A stretch of 64,000 bases of DNA from Leucobacter chironomi DSM 19883 (GTDB taxonomy: Bacteria; Actinomycetota; Actinomycetes; Actinomycetales; Microbacteriaceae), in assembly GCF_000421845.1 (NCBI RefSeq), contig NZ_ATXU01000001.1, positions 372,001 to 436,000 of the forward strand, given 5' to 3'. The notes beneath the pieces are model-generated. The model was not told the DNA's origin. It did no database searches and was given only the letters and a program-made list of their open reading frames with translations. Numbering within the stretch: the first letter of the stretch is position 1; every line of letters starts with the position of its first letter. This document shows positions 1 to 8,320 of this stretch, piece after piece. The position numbers were made by a program, and so were the translations under genes.

Positions 1-858
1 ACGCACCCCGGAACGCTGGCCGCCGAGGCCGCCGCGAGCTCGGCCCTCGCGCGCATCCGCGTCTACGCCGCCGCGCTCGGCCCGAGCGAGGGGGCGGTCG
101 CGCGAGCGGTGCTGGATCACGCCGCCGAGGTGCCGCAGTGGTCGACGCAGCAGCTCGCCGCGGCCGCGGGCACCTCGGCGGCCACCGTGATCCGGGCCTG
201 CCAGCGGCTGGGCTTCACGGGCTTCCAGCACCTGCGCCTCGAACTGGCGCGGGATGAGGCTCCCCCGGAGGCCGCCCCCGGCGACAGCGTCGACCGGGTG
301 TTCGAGCGCGCCCGCGAGGCCCTGCTGCTCGGGCGGGACGCGGTCGACCGCGCCGCGCTCGCCGAGGCGGCCGCGGCCGTCGCCGGCGCCGGGCGCGTGT
401 GCTTCACGGCCAACGGCTTCTCGGCGCCGCCGCTGCAGGACGCGGCCATGCGCTTCGCCACGATCGGGCGGGCGGTGGAGGCGCCGCTCGACATTCTCGC
501 CCAGCAGTTCGCGGCGCACACCCTGGGGCCCGGCGACGTCTGCCTGGCACTCAGCCACTCCGGGGCGAACGCGCACACCCTCGCCGCCTGCCGGGCCGCG
601 AAGCAGCGCGGTGCGACCGTCATCGCACTGTGCAGCTACCCGCGTGCGCCGATCCCGGAGCTCGCCGACGTGGTCGTCTCCACCGGCGCAGCGGGATCGC
701 AGCACACGATCGACCCCTTCTTCGTGCGCCTCACCCACGCCGTGCTGCTGCACGCACTGGTGACAGCGGTCGCGGGCCGCCTCGGGTCCGCCGAGGCCGT
801 CGACTCCCTCGACATGCGCTCGGTCGTGGCGCACGCCCTCACGGACGCTGACGCCTAG
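1..858 (+). CDS. MurR/RpiR family transcriptional regulator (5' end outside window)
   Basis: The frame is open from the first base, so the true start lies upstream or within the first codons. The N-terminal part is an RpiR-type helix-turn-helix (STQQLAAAAGTSAATVIRACQRL region), followed by a SIS sugar-phosphate-binding domain with the segment LALSHSGANAHTL, typical of the phosphosugar pocket. Members of this family sense phosphorylated sugars and repress or activate adjacent uptake and catabolic genes. It is co-directional with the phosphatase/ABC cluster that starts 151 bases downstream, and a perfect palindrome lies in that gap. I infer that it controls that cluster; the effector is unknown. 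Confidence 0.85.
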   Translation, partial: THPGTLAAEAAASSALARIRVYAAALGPSEGAVARAVLDHAAEVPQWSTQQLAAAAGTSAATVIRACQRLGFTGFQHLRLELARDEAPPEAAPGDSVDRVFERAREALLLGRDAVDRAALAEAAAAVAGAGRVCFTANGFSAPPLQDAAMRFATIGRAVEAPLDILAQQFAAHTLGPGDVCLALSHSGANAHTLAACRAAKQRGATVIALCSYPRAPIPELADVVVSTGAAGSQHTIDPFFVRLTHAVLLHALVTAVAGRLGSAEAVDSLDMRSVVAHALTDADA

Positions 859-954
859 CGCGGTCCCGGCCGGCGCGTTCCCGACTCTTCGCGCGCGGTT
901 CCCTCCCCGTTCATCCTCCGGCCACCCGGCCCCTCGATAGTGGTGATGTAACGC

Positions 955-973
955 GTTCCAGAAACTCTGGAAC
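955..973. promoter_or_regulatory. Perfect palindrome, candidate RpiR operator
   Basis: GTTCCAGAAACTCTGGAAC is an 8+8 base perfect inverted repeat with a 3-base centre. It sits 36 bases before the GTG start of the phosphatase gene and directly after the RpiR regulator gene. A weak -10-like GATGTA lies just upstream, so a bound protein would block transcription start or early elongation. Assignment to the RpiR protein is inference from position. Confidence 0.55.
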
Positions 974-1009
974 AAAGCGGAATCACCGCCGCATCACCCG
1001 AGGAGTCCC

Positions 1010-1747
1010 GTGTTCGAATTCCCGCTCGACGGCAGCTACAACGCCCGCGCCATCGGCGCCGAGCGTGCACCGTGGCTCGTACGCGCAGCCGCGCTCGACG
1101 AGCTCACCGCCGACGGCGAGCGCGCCCTGCGCGACCGGGGCGTCGACCTCGTGATCGACCTGCGCGAACCCTCCGAGCGCGGCGCCCGCCGCCACTCCCT
1201 CGCCGTGCGCTCACTCCCCCTCTACGGCGAGCGCCCGCCGTCGAGCGGCACGATCGAGTCGGTCTACACCGGCCTCGTGCGGGATCGCGGCCCGCAGCTC
1301 GCCGCGGCCGTGATCGCGATCGCCGAGCACCCCGGCACCGCCGTCGTGCACTGCACCGCCGGCAAGGACCGCACCGGCCTCGTCGTCGCACTCGCCAGGC
1401 TGGCCGCGGGCGAGCCGCGCCGCGACGTGCTCGACGACTACGCGCGCTCGGGGTCGACGGTGCGCCCGGCCCGCCGCGAACTCGTCGCCCGGCAGCTCGA
1501 CGCGCTCGACCTCGCCGCGACCGCGCGGGCCGACGCCGAACGGCTGCACCTCGACAGCCCCGCCGAGGCCCTGCTCGCCGCCCTCGACCTCGTCGATCGG
1601 CTGGGCGGCGCGCACTCCTACCTGCTGCGGCACGGTGCCCGCACCGAGCACCTCTCCGCACTCGCCCGACGGGCGCCCGCCGCCGCACCCGCTCCGCCCG
1701 CCGCTGCACCCGCTCCGCCCGCCGCCGATCCCGAGCCGGTCCGATGA
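1010..1747 (+). CDS. Tyrosine-protein phosphatase-like protein (Y_phosphatase3 type)
   Basis: A 245-residue protein with the active-site P-loop HCTAGKDRTG at residues 114-123 (Cys115 nucleophile, Arg121 phosphate binder) and an upstream VIDLREPSE segment typical of the bacterial tyrosine/lipid phosphatase family. Relatives act on phosphotyrosine or on phosphoinositide-like lipids. The GTG start follows GAGGAG. The C-terminus is an Ala/Pro-rich tail built by a 21-base tandem repeat. It overlaps the next gene by 4 bases (ATGA) and so is translationally coupled to a metallophosphoesterase. In this locus it probably dephosphorylates an imported organophosphate rather than a protein, but that is inference. 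Confidence 0.8.
   Translation: MFEFPLDGSYNARAIGAERAPWLVRAAALDELTADGERALRDRGVDLVIDLREPSERGARRHSLAVRSLPLYGERPPSSGTIESVYTGLVRDRGPQLAAAVIAIAEHPGTAVVHCTAGKDRTGLVVALARLAAGEPRRDVLDDYARSGSTVRPARRELVARQLDALDLAATARADAERLHLDSPAEALLAALDLVDRLGGAHSYLLRHGARTEHLSALARRAPAAAPAPPAAAPAPPAADPEPVR
1685..1726 (+). repeat. 21-base tandem repeat in the phosphatase C-terminus
   Basis: Two adjacent 21-base units (1685-1705 and 1706-1726) differ at one base and encode repeated Ala-Pro-Ala-Pro-Pro segments. It is a low-complexity tail expansion outside the catalytic domain. Confidence 0.7.
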
Positions 1748-2568
1748 GCTCGGCGACCGGGCGCTTCACCGTACTGCACATCAGCGACGTGCACGCCACC
1801 GAGGAGGGGCTGCTCTACGGCACCGTCGACGGCGTCGGCCGTCTCGAACGCGTGGGCGAGTACGCGCGCTCGGTCGGCATGACGCCCGAGGCCGTCGTCA
1901 TCACGGGCGACCTCGCGCAGCGGGGCCACCCGGGAGCGTATCCCGCCGTCGCGCGCGCCTGCGACCGACTGGCCGAGATCGTGGGCGCCCCCGTCTTCAC
2001 CGTGCTCGGCAACCACGATGATCCGGCGGCCGCGACCGCGCTGCCCCGCCACCGTCACGGCCACATCGGCGTCGAGCACGTCGAGGGGTACCGCATCGTG
2101 CGCCTCGACTCGAGCACCGGGTCGCTCGGCGCCGAACAGCTGGCCTGGCTCGCCGAGACCCTCCGCGAGCCGTCGGAGTCCGGCAGCATCGTCGCGCTGC
2201 ACCACGCCCCCGTCGAGTCGCCCCTCCCGTCGCTCAGCACGCAGGGCCTCGCGGACGCGCGCGAACTGCTGAGCGTGCTCGAAGGCTCCGACACCCGCGC
2301 GATCCTCGCCGGCCACTTCCACCACTCGCTCACGGCCTCGCTCGGCGGCATCCCCGTGTTCGTCGGTCCCTCGCTCGCCTACCACCAGGTGATGGACGCG
2401 GGCCCCGACACCGTCGCCGGGCACGACGCGCCCATGTTCTCGCTCGTGCAGTTCACCGCCCTCGGCGTGAGCGCCGCCGCGATCGGCCTGCAGTCGCCGC
2501 CACCCATCTTCTCCCGACCCCTCACGCACCGCGCAGTACCCCTAGAGAAAGCAGATCATGTCCCGTAA
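1744..2568 (+). CDS. Metallophosphoesterase (CpdA/GpdQ-like phosphodiesterase)
   Basis: A 274-residue calcineurin-like phosphoesterase with all five metal/catalytic blocks: D15-V-H17, G55-D56, GNHD at 89-92, HH at 153-154 and GHFH at 190-193. This is the class III cyclic-nucleotide phosphodiesterase/glycerophosphodiesterase group, cytosolic and binuclear-metal dependent. The start is the ATG overlapping the upstream TGA, because the protein begins right before the first metal motif. Its 3' end overlaps the ABC binding-protein gene by 11 bases. Being embedded between a phosphatase and an importer suggests cleavage of an imported phosphodiester; the true substrate is unknown. Confidence 0.85.
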   Translation: MSSATGRFTVLHISDVHATEEGLLYGTVDGVGRLERVGEYARSVGMTPEAVVITGDLAQRGHPGAYPAVARACDRLAEIVGAPVFTVLGNHDDPAAATALPRHRHGHIGVEHVEGYRIVRLDSSTGSLGAEQLAWLAETLREPSESGSIVALHHAPVESPLPSLSTQGLADARELLSVLEGSDTRAILAGHFHHSLTASLGGIPVFVGPSLAYHQVMDAGPDTVAGHDAPMFSLVQFTALGVSAAAIGLQSPPPIFSRPLTHRAVPLEKADHVP

Positions 2569-3580
2569 CCGTTCGCTCGGCGCCGTCGCGGCGCTCTCCC
2601 TCTCGGCCCTCGCGCTCACCGCCTGCGCGGCACCGGCCGCCGATGCGGCAGACGCTCCTCAGGCCGAGTCCGCGAGCCTCACCCTCTACACCTCGGAGCC
2701 GCAGGAGAAGATCGACGCACTCATCGCCGCCTTCACCGAGCAGCACCCCGAGATCGACGTCGAGGTGTTCCGCGCCGGAACCGGCGACCTCACCGCCCGC
2801 ATCGCCGCCGAGGAGAAGGCCGGCGACATCGGCGCCGACCTGCTGCTCGCCGCCGATGCCCCCACCTTCGAGGACTACGCCGAGCGCGATCTGCTGCTCG
2901 AGTACGAGTCGCCCGAGGCCGCGAGCATCAAGCAGGATCTCATCGACCCCGAGCACTTCTACGTGGGCACGCGCCTGCTGCCGACGGTGATCGCGGTCAA
3001 CACGAACACGATCACCGACGCGCCGACCTCGTGGCACGATCTCACCGACCCCGCCTACGCCGGCAAGATCGCCATGCCCAACCCCGATGTGTCCGGCGCA
3101 GCGGCCTACAACGCCGCCGTCTGGCTCGACGAGCCGAAGCTCGGGCTGAGCTGGCTCGAGGGTCTCGCCGCGAACCAGCCGCTGATCGCCGAGAGCAACG
3201 GGCCGGTGTCGCAGGCGGTCGCCGAGGGCAGCAGCCCCGTCGGCATCGTCGTCGACTCGCTCGTGCGCGATCTCGCCGCAGCCGGTTCGCCGATCGAGGC
3301 GGTCTACCCCGAGGAGGGCGTGCCCTTCGTCTCGCAGCCGGTCGGCATCTTCGCCGACACCGAGCAGCCGGAGGCCGCAAAGCTGCTGGTCGACTTCCTG
3401 ATCAGCAAGCAGGGCCAGGAGATCGCCGTCACCCAGTCCTACCTGCCGATCCGCGAGGACGTGCAGAGCCCGAAGGGCGCTCCGGAGATCTCGGACATCG
3501 TGCTGCTGACCCCCGAGCTGGAGAAGATCCGCGCCACCCAGGCATCCGCGGTCGAGACCTTCAATGGCCTCTTCCAGTAA
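2558..3580 (+). CDS. ABC transporter substrate-binding lipoprotein (Fe3+/2-aminoethylphosphonate type)
   Basis: A 340-residue extracellular binding protein with a signal peptide ending in the lipobox LTAC (lipidated Cys at residue 23). The mature part starts with SLTLYTSEPQ, resembling the FbpA/AfuA and aminoethylphosphonate-binding family (SBP type with YxVxVNT and DxxDP-like elements). It would tether to the outer face of the membrane and feed the permease encoded 17 bases upstream of its own stop codon. The family binds iron, phosphonates, sulfate-like or sugar-phosphate ligands. The phosphatase neighbours favour an organophosphate or phosphonate over iron, which is inference. Confidence 0.85.
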   Translation: MSRNRSLGAVAALSLSALALTACAAPAADAADAPQAESASLTLYTSEPQEKIDALIAAFTEQHPEIDVEVFRAGTGDLTARIAAEEKAGDIGADLLLAADAPTFEDYAERDLLLEYESPEAASIKQDLIDPEHFYVGTRLLPTVIAVNTNTITDAPTSWHDLTDPAYAGKIAMPNPDVSGAAAYNAAVWLDEPKLGLSWLEGLAANQPLIAESNGPVSQAVAEGSSPVGIVVDSLVRDLAAAGSPIEAVYPEEGVPFVSQPVGIFADTEQPEAAKLLVDFLISKQGQEIAVTQSYLPIREDVQSPKGAPEISDIVLLTPELEKIRATQASAVETFNGLFQ

Positions 3581-5240
3581 CGTGCTCGTGCCCGCGGGGC
3601 CGGTCGTCACCGGCCGGCCCCGCGGGCGCGCCGCGCGCCTCGACGGCCTCGGCGCCGTTCGCGGCGCGTTGTGGATCGCGGTCGGCGCGCTCGTGGTGCT
3701 GCCGATCGCGGCCATTGTGGCGATCGCCGCGACGGGCGGCGGCTGGGCTCAGCTCGCCGACCCCGCGGTGCTCGAGGCGACGGTCAACTCGCTCGTTTCG
3801 GCCACGCTGTCGGGGGCGCTCGCCGTGGTCGTCGGCACCGCCCTCGCGCTGCTGCTCGAGCGCACCGATCTGCCGGGCCGTCGTGCGCTGCGCCTGCTCG
3901 CTCTGAGCCCGCTGCTCATGCCGCCGTTCGTGGGCGCGATCGCGTGGCTGAGTCTGCTCGGGCCGAGCTCGCCCGTCAACACGTGGTGGTCGGCCCGCTT
4001 CGGCGCACCGCTCTGGAATCTGTACGGCGGCGACGGCGTCGTCTTCCTGCTCACCGTGCACGGCTTCCCCGTCGCGATGATGATCGTCACCGCGGCGCTG
4101 CGGCGCGTGCCGGCCGACCTCGAGCAGGCCGCGCGGATCGCCGGTTCCTCCGCCGGCCGCGCGATGATGGCGGTGACGCTGCCGCTGCTGCGCCCCGCCA
4201 TGCTGTCATCGTTCACGCTCATCGCCGTCTCGAACCTCGCCGATTTCGGCATCCCCTCGATCATCGGCCTGCCCGAGCGCTATGTCACGCTGTCGACGCT
4301 CGTCTACCGCTATCTCCAGTCGGGCACGGTCGAGGATCCGCTCGCGGTGGTCGCGGCGATCGGCTTCGTGCTGCTGGTGATCGCGCTGCTCGGCGCGGTG
4401 GTGGATCTGCTCCGCTCGCGCACCCGCGTCGAGCTCGACGGGCAGGCCGCGGCGCCGGACCGGCTGCCGCTCGGCCGGGCGCGCGTGCTTGCGGGGCTCG
4501 TCACGGCCGCGATCGTACTCGCGATCACCGTGCTGCCCCTCGTCACGCTGACCGCCCAGTCGCTGCTGCCCGCGCCCGGCGTGCCCTTCACCCTCGAGAA
4601 CCTCACGCTCGCGAGCTTCGAGCGCGCGCTGACGGCGTCAGGCACGCTCGCCGGCATCGGCAACTCGGTGATGCTCGCCGTCTCCGCGGCCGTGATCTGC
4701 GGCCTGCTGGGGCTTGCGATCGGCACGCTCGTCACCCGCACGCGCGCCCGCGACAACGCCGGGCTGCTGGGGCTCGCACTGCTGCCGCAGGCGATCCCGG
4801 GCCTCGTGATCGCGGTGGCGTGGCTGGTGATCGCCCCGAGCATCGGGCTCTACAACACGCCGTGGATCATCCTCTGCGCCTACCTCACCTCGTTCCTCGC
4901 ACTCGTCGTGCAGTCGGTGAGCGCTCCGCTCGCGGCGACCCCGGCCACCGCCGAGGAGGTCGCGCGGGTGGCCGGCGCCTCACGCCTGCGGGCGCTGTGG
5001 GACATCTCGTGCCGCATGGCCGTACCCGCCGCCCTGTCGGGGTCGGTGCTCGTCGCGCTCACCGCGGTGCGCGAGCTCACTCTGTCGGTGCTGCTGCTCT
5101 CCCCGGGCTCGCAGACCCTGGGCGTCGTCATCTTCAATCTGCAGCAGGCCGGCGCCTACAACGCCTCGTCCGCCCTCTCCCTCATCGTCGCGCTCGTCGG
5201 CCTCGCCGGTCTCGGTCTCACGGCGCGCAGCTCCCGTTAG
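3564..5240 (+). CDS. ABC transporter permease, fused two-domain (FbpB/ThiP-like)
   Basis: A 558-residue membrane protein with about 12 hydrophobic segments arranged as two BPD_transp_1 halves. Each half carries an EAA-like loop: EQAARIAGSSAGRAMMAVTL near residue 190 and EEVARVAGASRLRALWDISC near residue 470. Such fused permeases form the whole channel with one polypeptide and are typical of Fe3+- and aminoethylphosphonate-type importers. The ATG start overlaps the end of the binding-protein gene, and the ATPase gene follows after 8 bases, so the three genes form one operon unit. Confidence 0.88.
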   Translation: MASSSNVLVPAGPVVTGRPRGRAARLDGLGAVRGALWIAVGALVVLPIAAIVAIAATGGGWAQLADPAVLEATVNSLVSATLSGALAVVVGTALALLLERTDLPGRRALRLLALSPLLMPPFVGAIAWLSLLGPSSPVNTWWSARFGAPLWNLYGGDGVVFLLTVHGFPVAMMIVTAALRRVPADLEQAARIAGSSAGRAMMAVTLPLLRPAMLSSFTLIAVSNLADFGIPSIIGLPERYVTLSTLVYRYLQSGTVEDPLAVVAAIGFVLLVIALLGAVVDLLRSRTRVELDGQAAAPDRLPLGRARVLAGLVTAAIVLAITVLPLVTLTAQSLLPAPGVPFTLENLTLASFERALTASGTLAGIGNSVMLAVSAAVICGLLGLAIGTLVTRTRARDNAGLLGLALLPQAIPGLVIAVAWLVIAPSIGLYNTPWIILCAYLTSFLALVVQSVSAPLAATPATAEEVARVAGASRLRALWDISCRMAVPAALSGSVLVALTAVRELTLSVLLLSPGSQTLGVVIFNLQQAGAYNASSALSLIVALVGLAGLGLTARSSR

Positions 5241-5248
5241 GAACCCCC

Positions 5249-6451
5249 ATGTCTTCGGTCTCCCTCACCTCGGTCAGCCTCGCCTACCCGGGCGGCCATC
5301 TCGGCCTCGCCGACGTCGATCTGCGGGTCGGCGACGGCGAGTTCGTGGCGCTCATCGGCCCGTCGGGCTCGGGCAAGACGACACTGCTGCGCACCATTGC
5401 GGGATTCGTGCGGCCCACGGCGGGATCGGTGCGGATCGGCGACGCCGTCGTGGCCGACGCCGACCGCTGCGTGGAGCCCGAGCGCCGCGGCCTCGGCATG
5501 GTGTTCCAGCAGCACGCGGTCTGGCCGCACTGGAGCGTGGGCCGCAACATCGACTACCCGCTCAGGCGCGCCGGGGTGGCCCGTGCCGAGCGGGCGCGCC
5601 GCGTCTCGGAAGCGCTCGAGCTCGTCGGCCTCGCCGGCGCCGAGCGCCGCAACCCGGCGACGCTGTCGGGCGGTCAGCGGCAGCGCGTCGCGATCGCCCG
5701 CGCCATCGTCGCGCGCCCGCGCGTACTGCTGCTCGACGAGGCGCTGTCGGCGCTCGACGAGCCGCTGCGCGACCGGCTGCGGCTGGAGCTGCGGCAGCTG
5801 ACCCGACAGCTGGGGCTCACCGTGCTGCACGTGACCCACGACCGCAGCGAGGCGCTGGCGCTGGCCGACCGCGTCGTGGTGCTCGACGGCGGCCGCATCC
5901 AGCAGCAGGGCACCCCGGCCGAGCTGCTGCGGAGCCCCGCCTCGGCGTTCGTGGCGGGCTTCATCGCCGACGCGACCGTCATCGCTGGCGGGCTCGAAGC
6001 GGGCGGATTCCGCGCCGACGGACTACCCCTCCACGTCTCGGCCGAGCGGATCGCGGCCGGTCCCGGAGCCGCGCCGCCCGCCGCCGAGGCCGCATCCGGA
6101 GCCGCGCCCGGCACCCCCGTCGAGCTGGCGGTGCTGCCCGAGCACGTGCGCGTCGTCCCGGATGCGGACGGGCCCGCCGTCGTGGCCTCCTCGCTCTTCG
6201 GCCGTGACGGCGACGACCTCGTCGTCGACTGGAACGGGCTGCGGCTGCGCAGCCGCGCACACGGGGTGCGCTGCGCGGCCGGCACGCGCGTGCGCATCGA
6301 GATCGAACGCGCGATCGCCTACGCCGCGCCTCCCGCCGGGCATCGAGCGGCGGGCGCGCAGCCGGCTGGGGCTCGGCAACAGCCGATCCGGGGGCGGCGC
6401 GGGTCCGCGTCCGAAGAGACTCAGCCGGTACCGCCTATGGTGAATGCATGA
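5249..6451 (+). CDS. ABC transporter ATP-binding protein with C-terminal TOBE-like region
   Basis: A 400-residue ATPase of the CUT1/Fe3+ class: Walker A GPSGSGKTT near residue 34, Q-loop FQQHAVWP, signature LSGGQRQRVAIARAI, Walker B LLLDEALSALDE and the H-loop VTHDRSEAL. The last ~150 residues form a TOBE-like regulatory tail interrupted by an Ala/Pro/Gly-rich stretch. The start is set at the ATG giving MSSVSLTSVSL, directly before the nucleotide-binding domain. The stop overlaps the histidine phosphatase start (ATGA), so that phosphatase belongs to the same transcript. Confidence 0.88.
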   Translation: MSSVSLTSVSLAYPGGHLGLADVDLRVGDGEFVALIGPSGSGKTTLLRTIAGFVRPTAGSVRIGDAVVADADRCVEPERRGLGMVFQQHAVWPHWSVGRNIDYPLRRAGVARAERARRVSEALELVGLAGAERRNPATLSGGQRQRVAIARAIVARPRVLLLDEALSALDEPLRDRLRLELRQLTRQLGLTVLHVTHDRSEALALADRVVVLDGGRIQQQGTPAELLRSPASAFVAGFIADATVIAGGLEAGGFRADGLPLHVSAERIAAGPGAAPPAAEAASGAAPGTPVELAVLPEHVRVVPDADGPAVVASSLFGRDGDDLVVDWNGLRLRSRAHGVRCAAGTRVRIEIERAIAYAAPPAGHRAAGAQPAGARQQPIRGRRGSASEETQPVPPMVNA

Positions 6452-7098
6452 CCCCGTCGACCGCGAACGCCATCGCCCTGGTGCGACACGGCGAAACCGA
6501 CTGGAACCTGGCGCGCCGCATCCAGGGGCGCACCGAGGTGCCGCTCAACACGACGGGGCGCGCCCAGGCGGCCGCTGCAGCAGCCCGCCTGGCCGAGCTC
6601 GCTGACGGAGGCGGCGCCCCCTGGCGCGGCCTGCTCAGCTCGCCCCTCGGGCGCGCGATCGAGACGGCCGAGATCATCGCGACAGCGCTCGGGCTCGCGC
6701 AGGCCCGCATCGACGCGGCGCTCTGGGAACGCGACTTCGGCCCGGCCGAGGGTCTGCTCGTGAGCGACGCGCACGCGCGCTGGCCCGGGCTCGACATCCC
6801 CGGCGCCGAGCCCGGCGAACTGCTCGCCGAACGGGCCGCTGCCGCCATGCTCGGCATCCTCGACCGCGCGCCCGGCACCATCGTGGTCGCGCACGGCGCG
6901 CTGCTGCGCGCGGGGCTCGCCCGCCTCGGAGACTCGGCGGTGCCGCGCATCCTGAACGGCGAGATCTGGCTGCTCAGCCGCGATCAGCTCGACGACGCCT
7001 CGGTCGACGACGCCTCGGCCCACGGGGCCGCAGCGCACGCCGGGCGCGCGCTGCGCGTCGCCCGAGCACCGGAGACGGCTACGCCTCTCCGCGGTTGA
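6448..7098 (+). CDS. Histidine phosphatase family protein (phosphoglycerate-mutase-like)
   Basis: A 216-residue protein beginning with the catalytic motif LVRHGETDWN (phospho-accepting His14) and containing the C-terminal second His in VVAHGALLRAG. Length and motifs fit the small branch of the histidine phosphatase superfamily (cofactor-independent phosphatases rather than true mutases). It overlaps the ABC ATPase gene by four bases, making it the third phosphoester-cleaving enzyme of the cluster. Its 3' end overlaps the convergent serine hydrolase gene by 20 bases, with no room for a separate terminator. Confidence 0.85.
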   Translation: MTPSTANAIALVRHGETDWNLARRIQGRTEVPLNTTGRAQAAAAAARLAELADGGGAPWRGLLSSPLGRAIETAEIIATALGLAQARIDAALWERDFGPAEGLLVSDAHARWPGLDIPGAEPGELLAERAAAAMLGILDRAPGTIVVAHGALLRAGLARLGDSAVPRILNGEIWLLSRDQLDDASVDDASAHGAAAHAGRALRVARAPETATPLRG

Positions 7099-8299
7099 GC
7101 GCCCACGAGGCGACCTCGAAAGCGCGCACCGTCCAGAACAGCTTCTCGGCGTCCTGCGGCGTGGGCCAGCTCGACACCTTCACCGCGACGACGCCCGTCA
7201 CCCGGTTCATGTAGATCATCTGGCCGTGGATGCCGAGAGCCAGCATCACGTCGCCGCTCTCGCCCGGGAACCAGAAGCCGTTGCGGTACATCCCGCCGCG
7301 CATGTACGTGGCGTCGTCGGAGCGGGAGAAGGCCTCCCGAGAGTCCGGCCCGCCGGCGAAGGTGTCCTCTACCCACCACTCGGGCAGCACCGCAGCGCCG
7401 TCGAGGGCGTAGCCCTGGTTCACGTAGAGGTTGCCGAAGCGCGCGAGATCCCGCATCGCGGCCGAGACGCCGCCGTCGAACATGCCGCCGCCCACGCTGT
7501 CGATGCCCACGTGCGCGTCGAACTCGGCGCCCATCGGCTGCCACAGCCGCTCCGACATCACGTCGCCCGCGTGCCGGCCGGCCGCGCCCTGGATCACGAA
7601 GCCCAGGGCGTCCGTCTCGCACGACTTGTAGTCGAACGCGCCGCCGTGCGGGCGATCCTGCCCCAGCGTGGCGAGGAAGCCGAGCAGCGAGTCGGGCACC
7701 TCCGGGTGCTTCTTCGGAGCCCAGCCGATGGCTTCCTCGAGCAGACGCACCTCGGCGTCCTCGTTGAGGTACTCCTCCGAGAAGCGCACCCCCGTGCGCA
7801 TGTCGACGAGGTGGCGCACGAGCGCCCCCGCGTACCCGGATCCCGCGAGCTGCGGCACGTAGTCGGTCACCGGGGCGTCGAGGTTCAGCTCGCCGCTCGC
7901 CGAGAGCAGCCCCGCGGTCGTCGCGGTGAGCGACTTCGAGACCGACATCAGCAGGTGCATCACCGCCGGCCCGAGGGTGCCCAGGTACTGCTCGCCCACG
8001 ATCGCACCTCGGTGCGTGATCATCCAGCCGTCGGTGTGGGTCGCCGCCATCACCTCGGTGAAGGTGGCGCTGCGATCCTCCCAGGGGTGCGGCACGGTGA
8101 GGGCGCCGAGATCCGCCGGGCGGAGCGCGAACTCGGTGACCCGCACCCCCCGGCGGATCGGATGCACCGGCAGGAACGATTGGATGTTCTGCATCGACCA
8201 CTGCAGGTAGGGTGCGAACTGCCATTGATCGAGCGGCGGGACGACCTCGATGAAGCCCGTGCTCGGGCCGTTCACGCCGTATCCGGTCTCAGCACTCAT
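7079..8299 (-). CDS. Serine hydrolase (class C beta-lactamase / NylB-like)
   Basis: A 406-residue beta-lactamase-fold hydrolase. The nucleophile motif is S119-V-S-K122 and the likely base is Tyr224 in FDYKSCETDAL, the arrangement seen in 6-aminohexanoate-dimer hydrolase (NylB) and class C esterases. No signal peptide is visible, so it appears cytosolic, unlike secreted penicillin-binding relatives. It starts 21 bases after the stop of the ATP-grasp gene and is almost certainly co-transcribed with it. A ligase/hydrolase pair acting on the same amide or peptide-like compound is a reasonable inference; the substrate is not known. Confidence 0.82.
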   Translation of the reverse strand: MSAETGYGVNGPSTGFIEVVPPLDQWQFAPYLQWSMQNIQSFLPVHPIRRGVRVTEFALRPADLGALTVPHPWEDRSATFTEVMAATHTDGWMITHRGAIVGEQYLGTLGPAVMHLLMSVSKSLTATTAGLLSASGELNLDAPVTDYVPQLAGSGYAGALVRHLVDMRTGVRFSEEYLNEDAEVRLLEEAIGWAPKKHPEVPDSLLGFLATLGQDRPHGGAFDYKSCETDALGFVIQGAAGRHAGDVMSERLWQPMGAEFDAHVGIDSVGGGMFDGGVSAAMRDLARFGNLYVNQGYALDGAAVLPEWWVEDTFAGGPDSREAFSRSDDATYMRGGMYRNGFWFPGESGDVMLALGIHGQMIYMNRVTGVVAVKVSSWPTPQDAEKLFWTVRAFEVASWALNRGEA

Positions 8300-8320
8300 C
8301 CGTTCAGTATCCCACGCGGC

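Noticed and set aside
1010-1025. GTTCGAATTCC resembling a tRNA T-arm
   Set aside because: It is the start of the phosphatase coding sequence; no acceptor stem, anticodon arm or other cloverleaf parts are nearby.
2522-3715. A 397-codon frame antisense to the ABC binding protein
   Set aside because: No domain and shadow composition; the sense gene has a signal peptide and lipobox.
5700-6451. Possible frameshift or fusion between ABC ATPase tail and the histidine phosphatase
   Set aside because: The ATGA overlap gives a clean stop and start; both proteins have complete domains.
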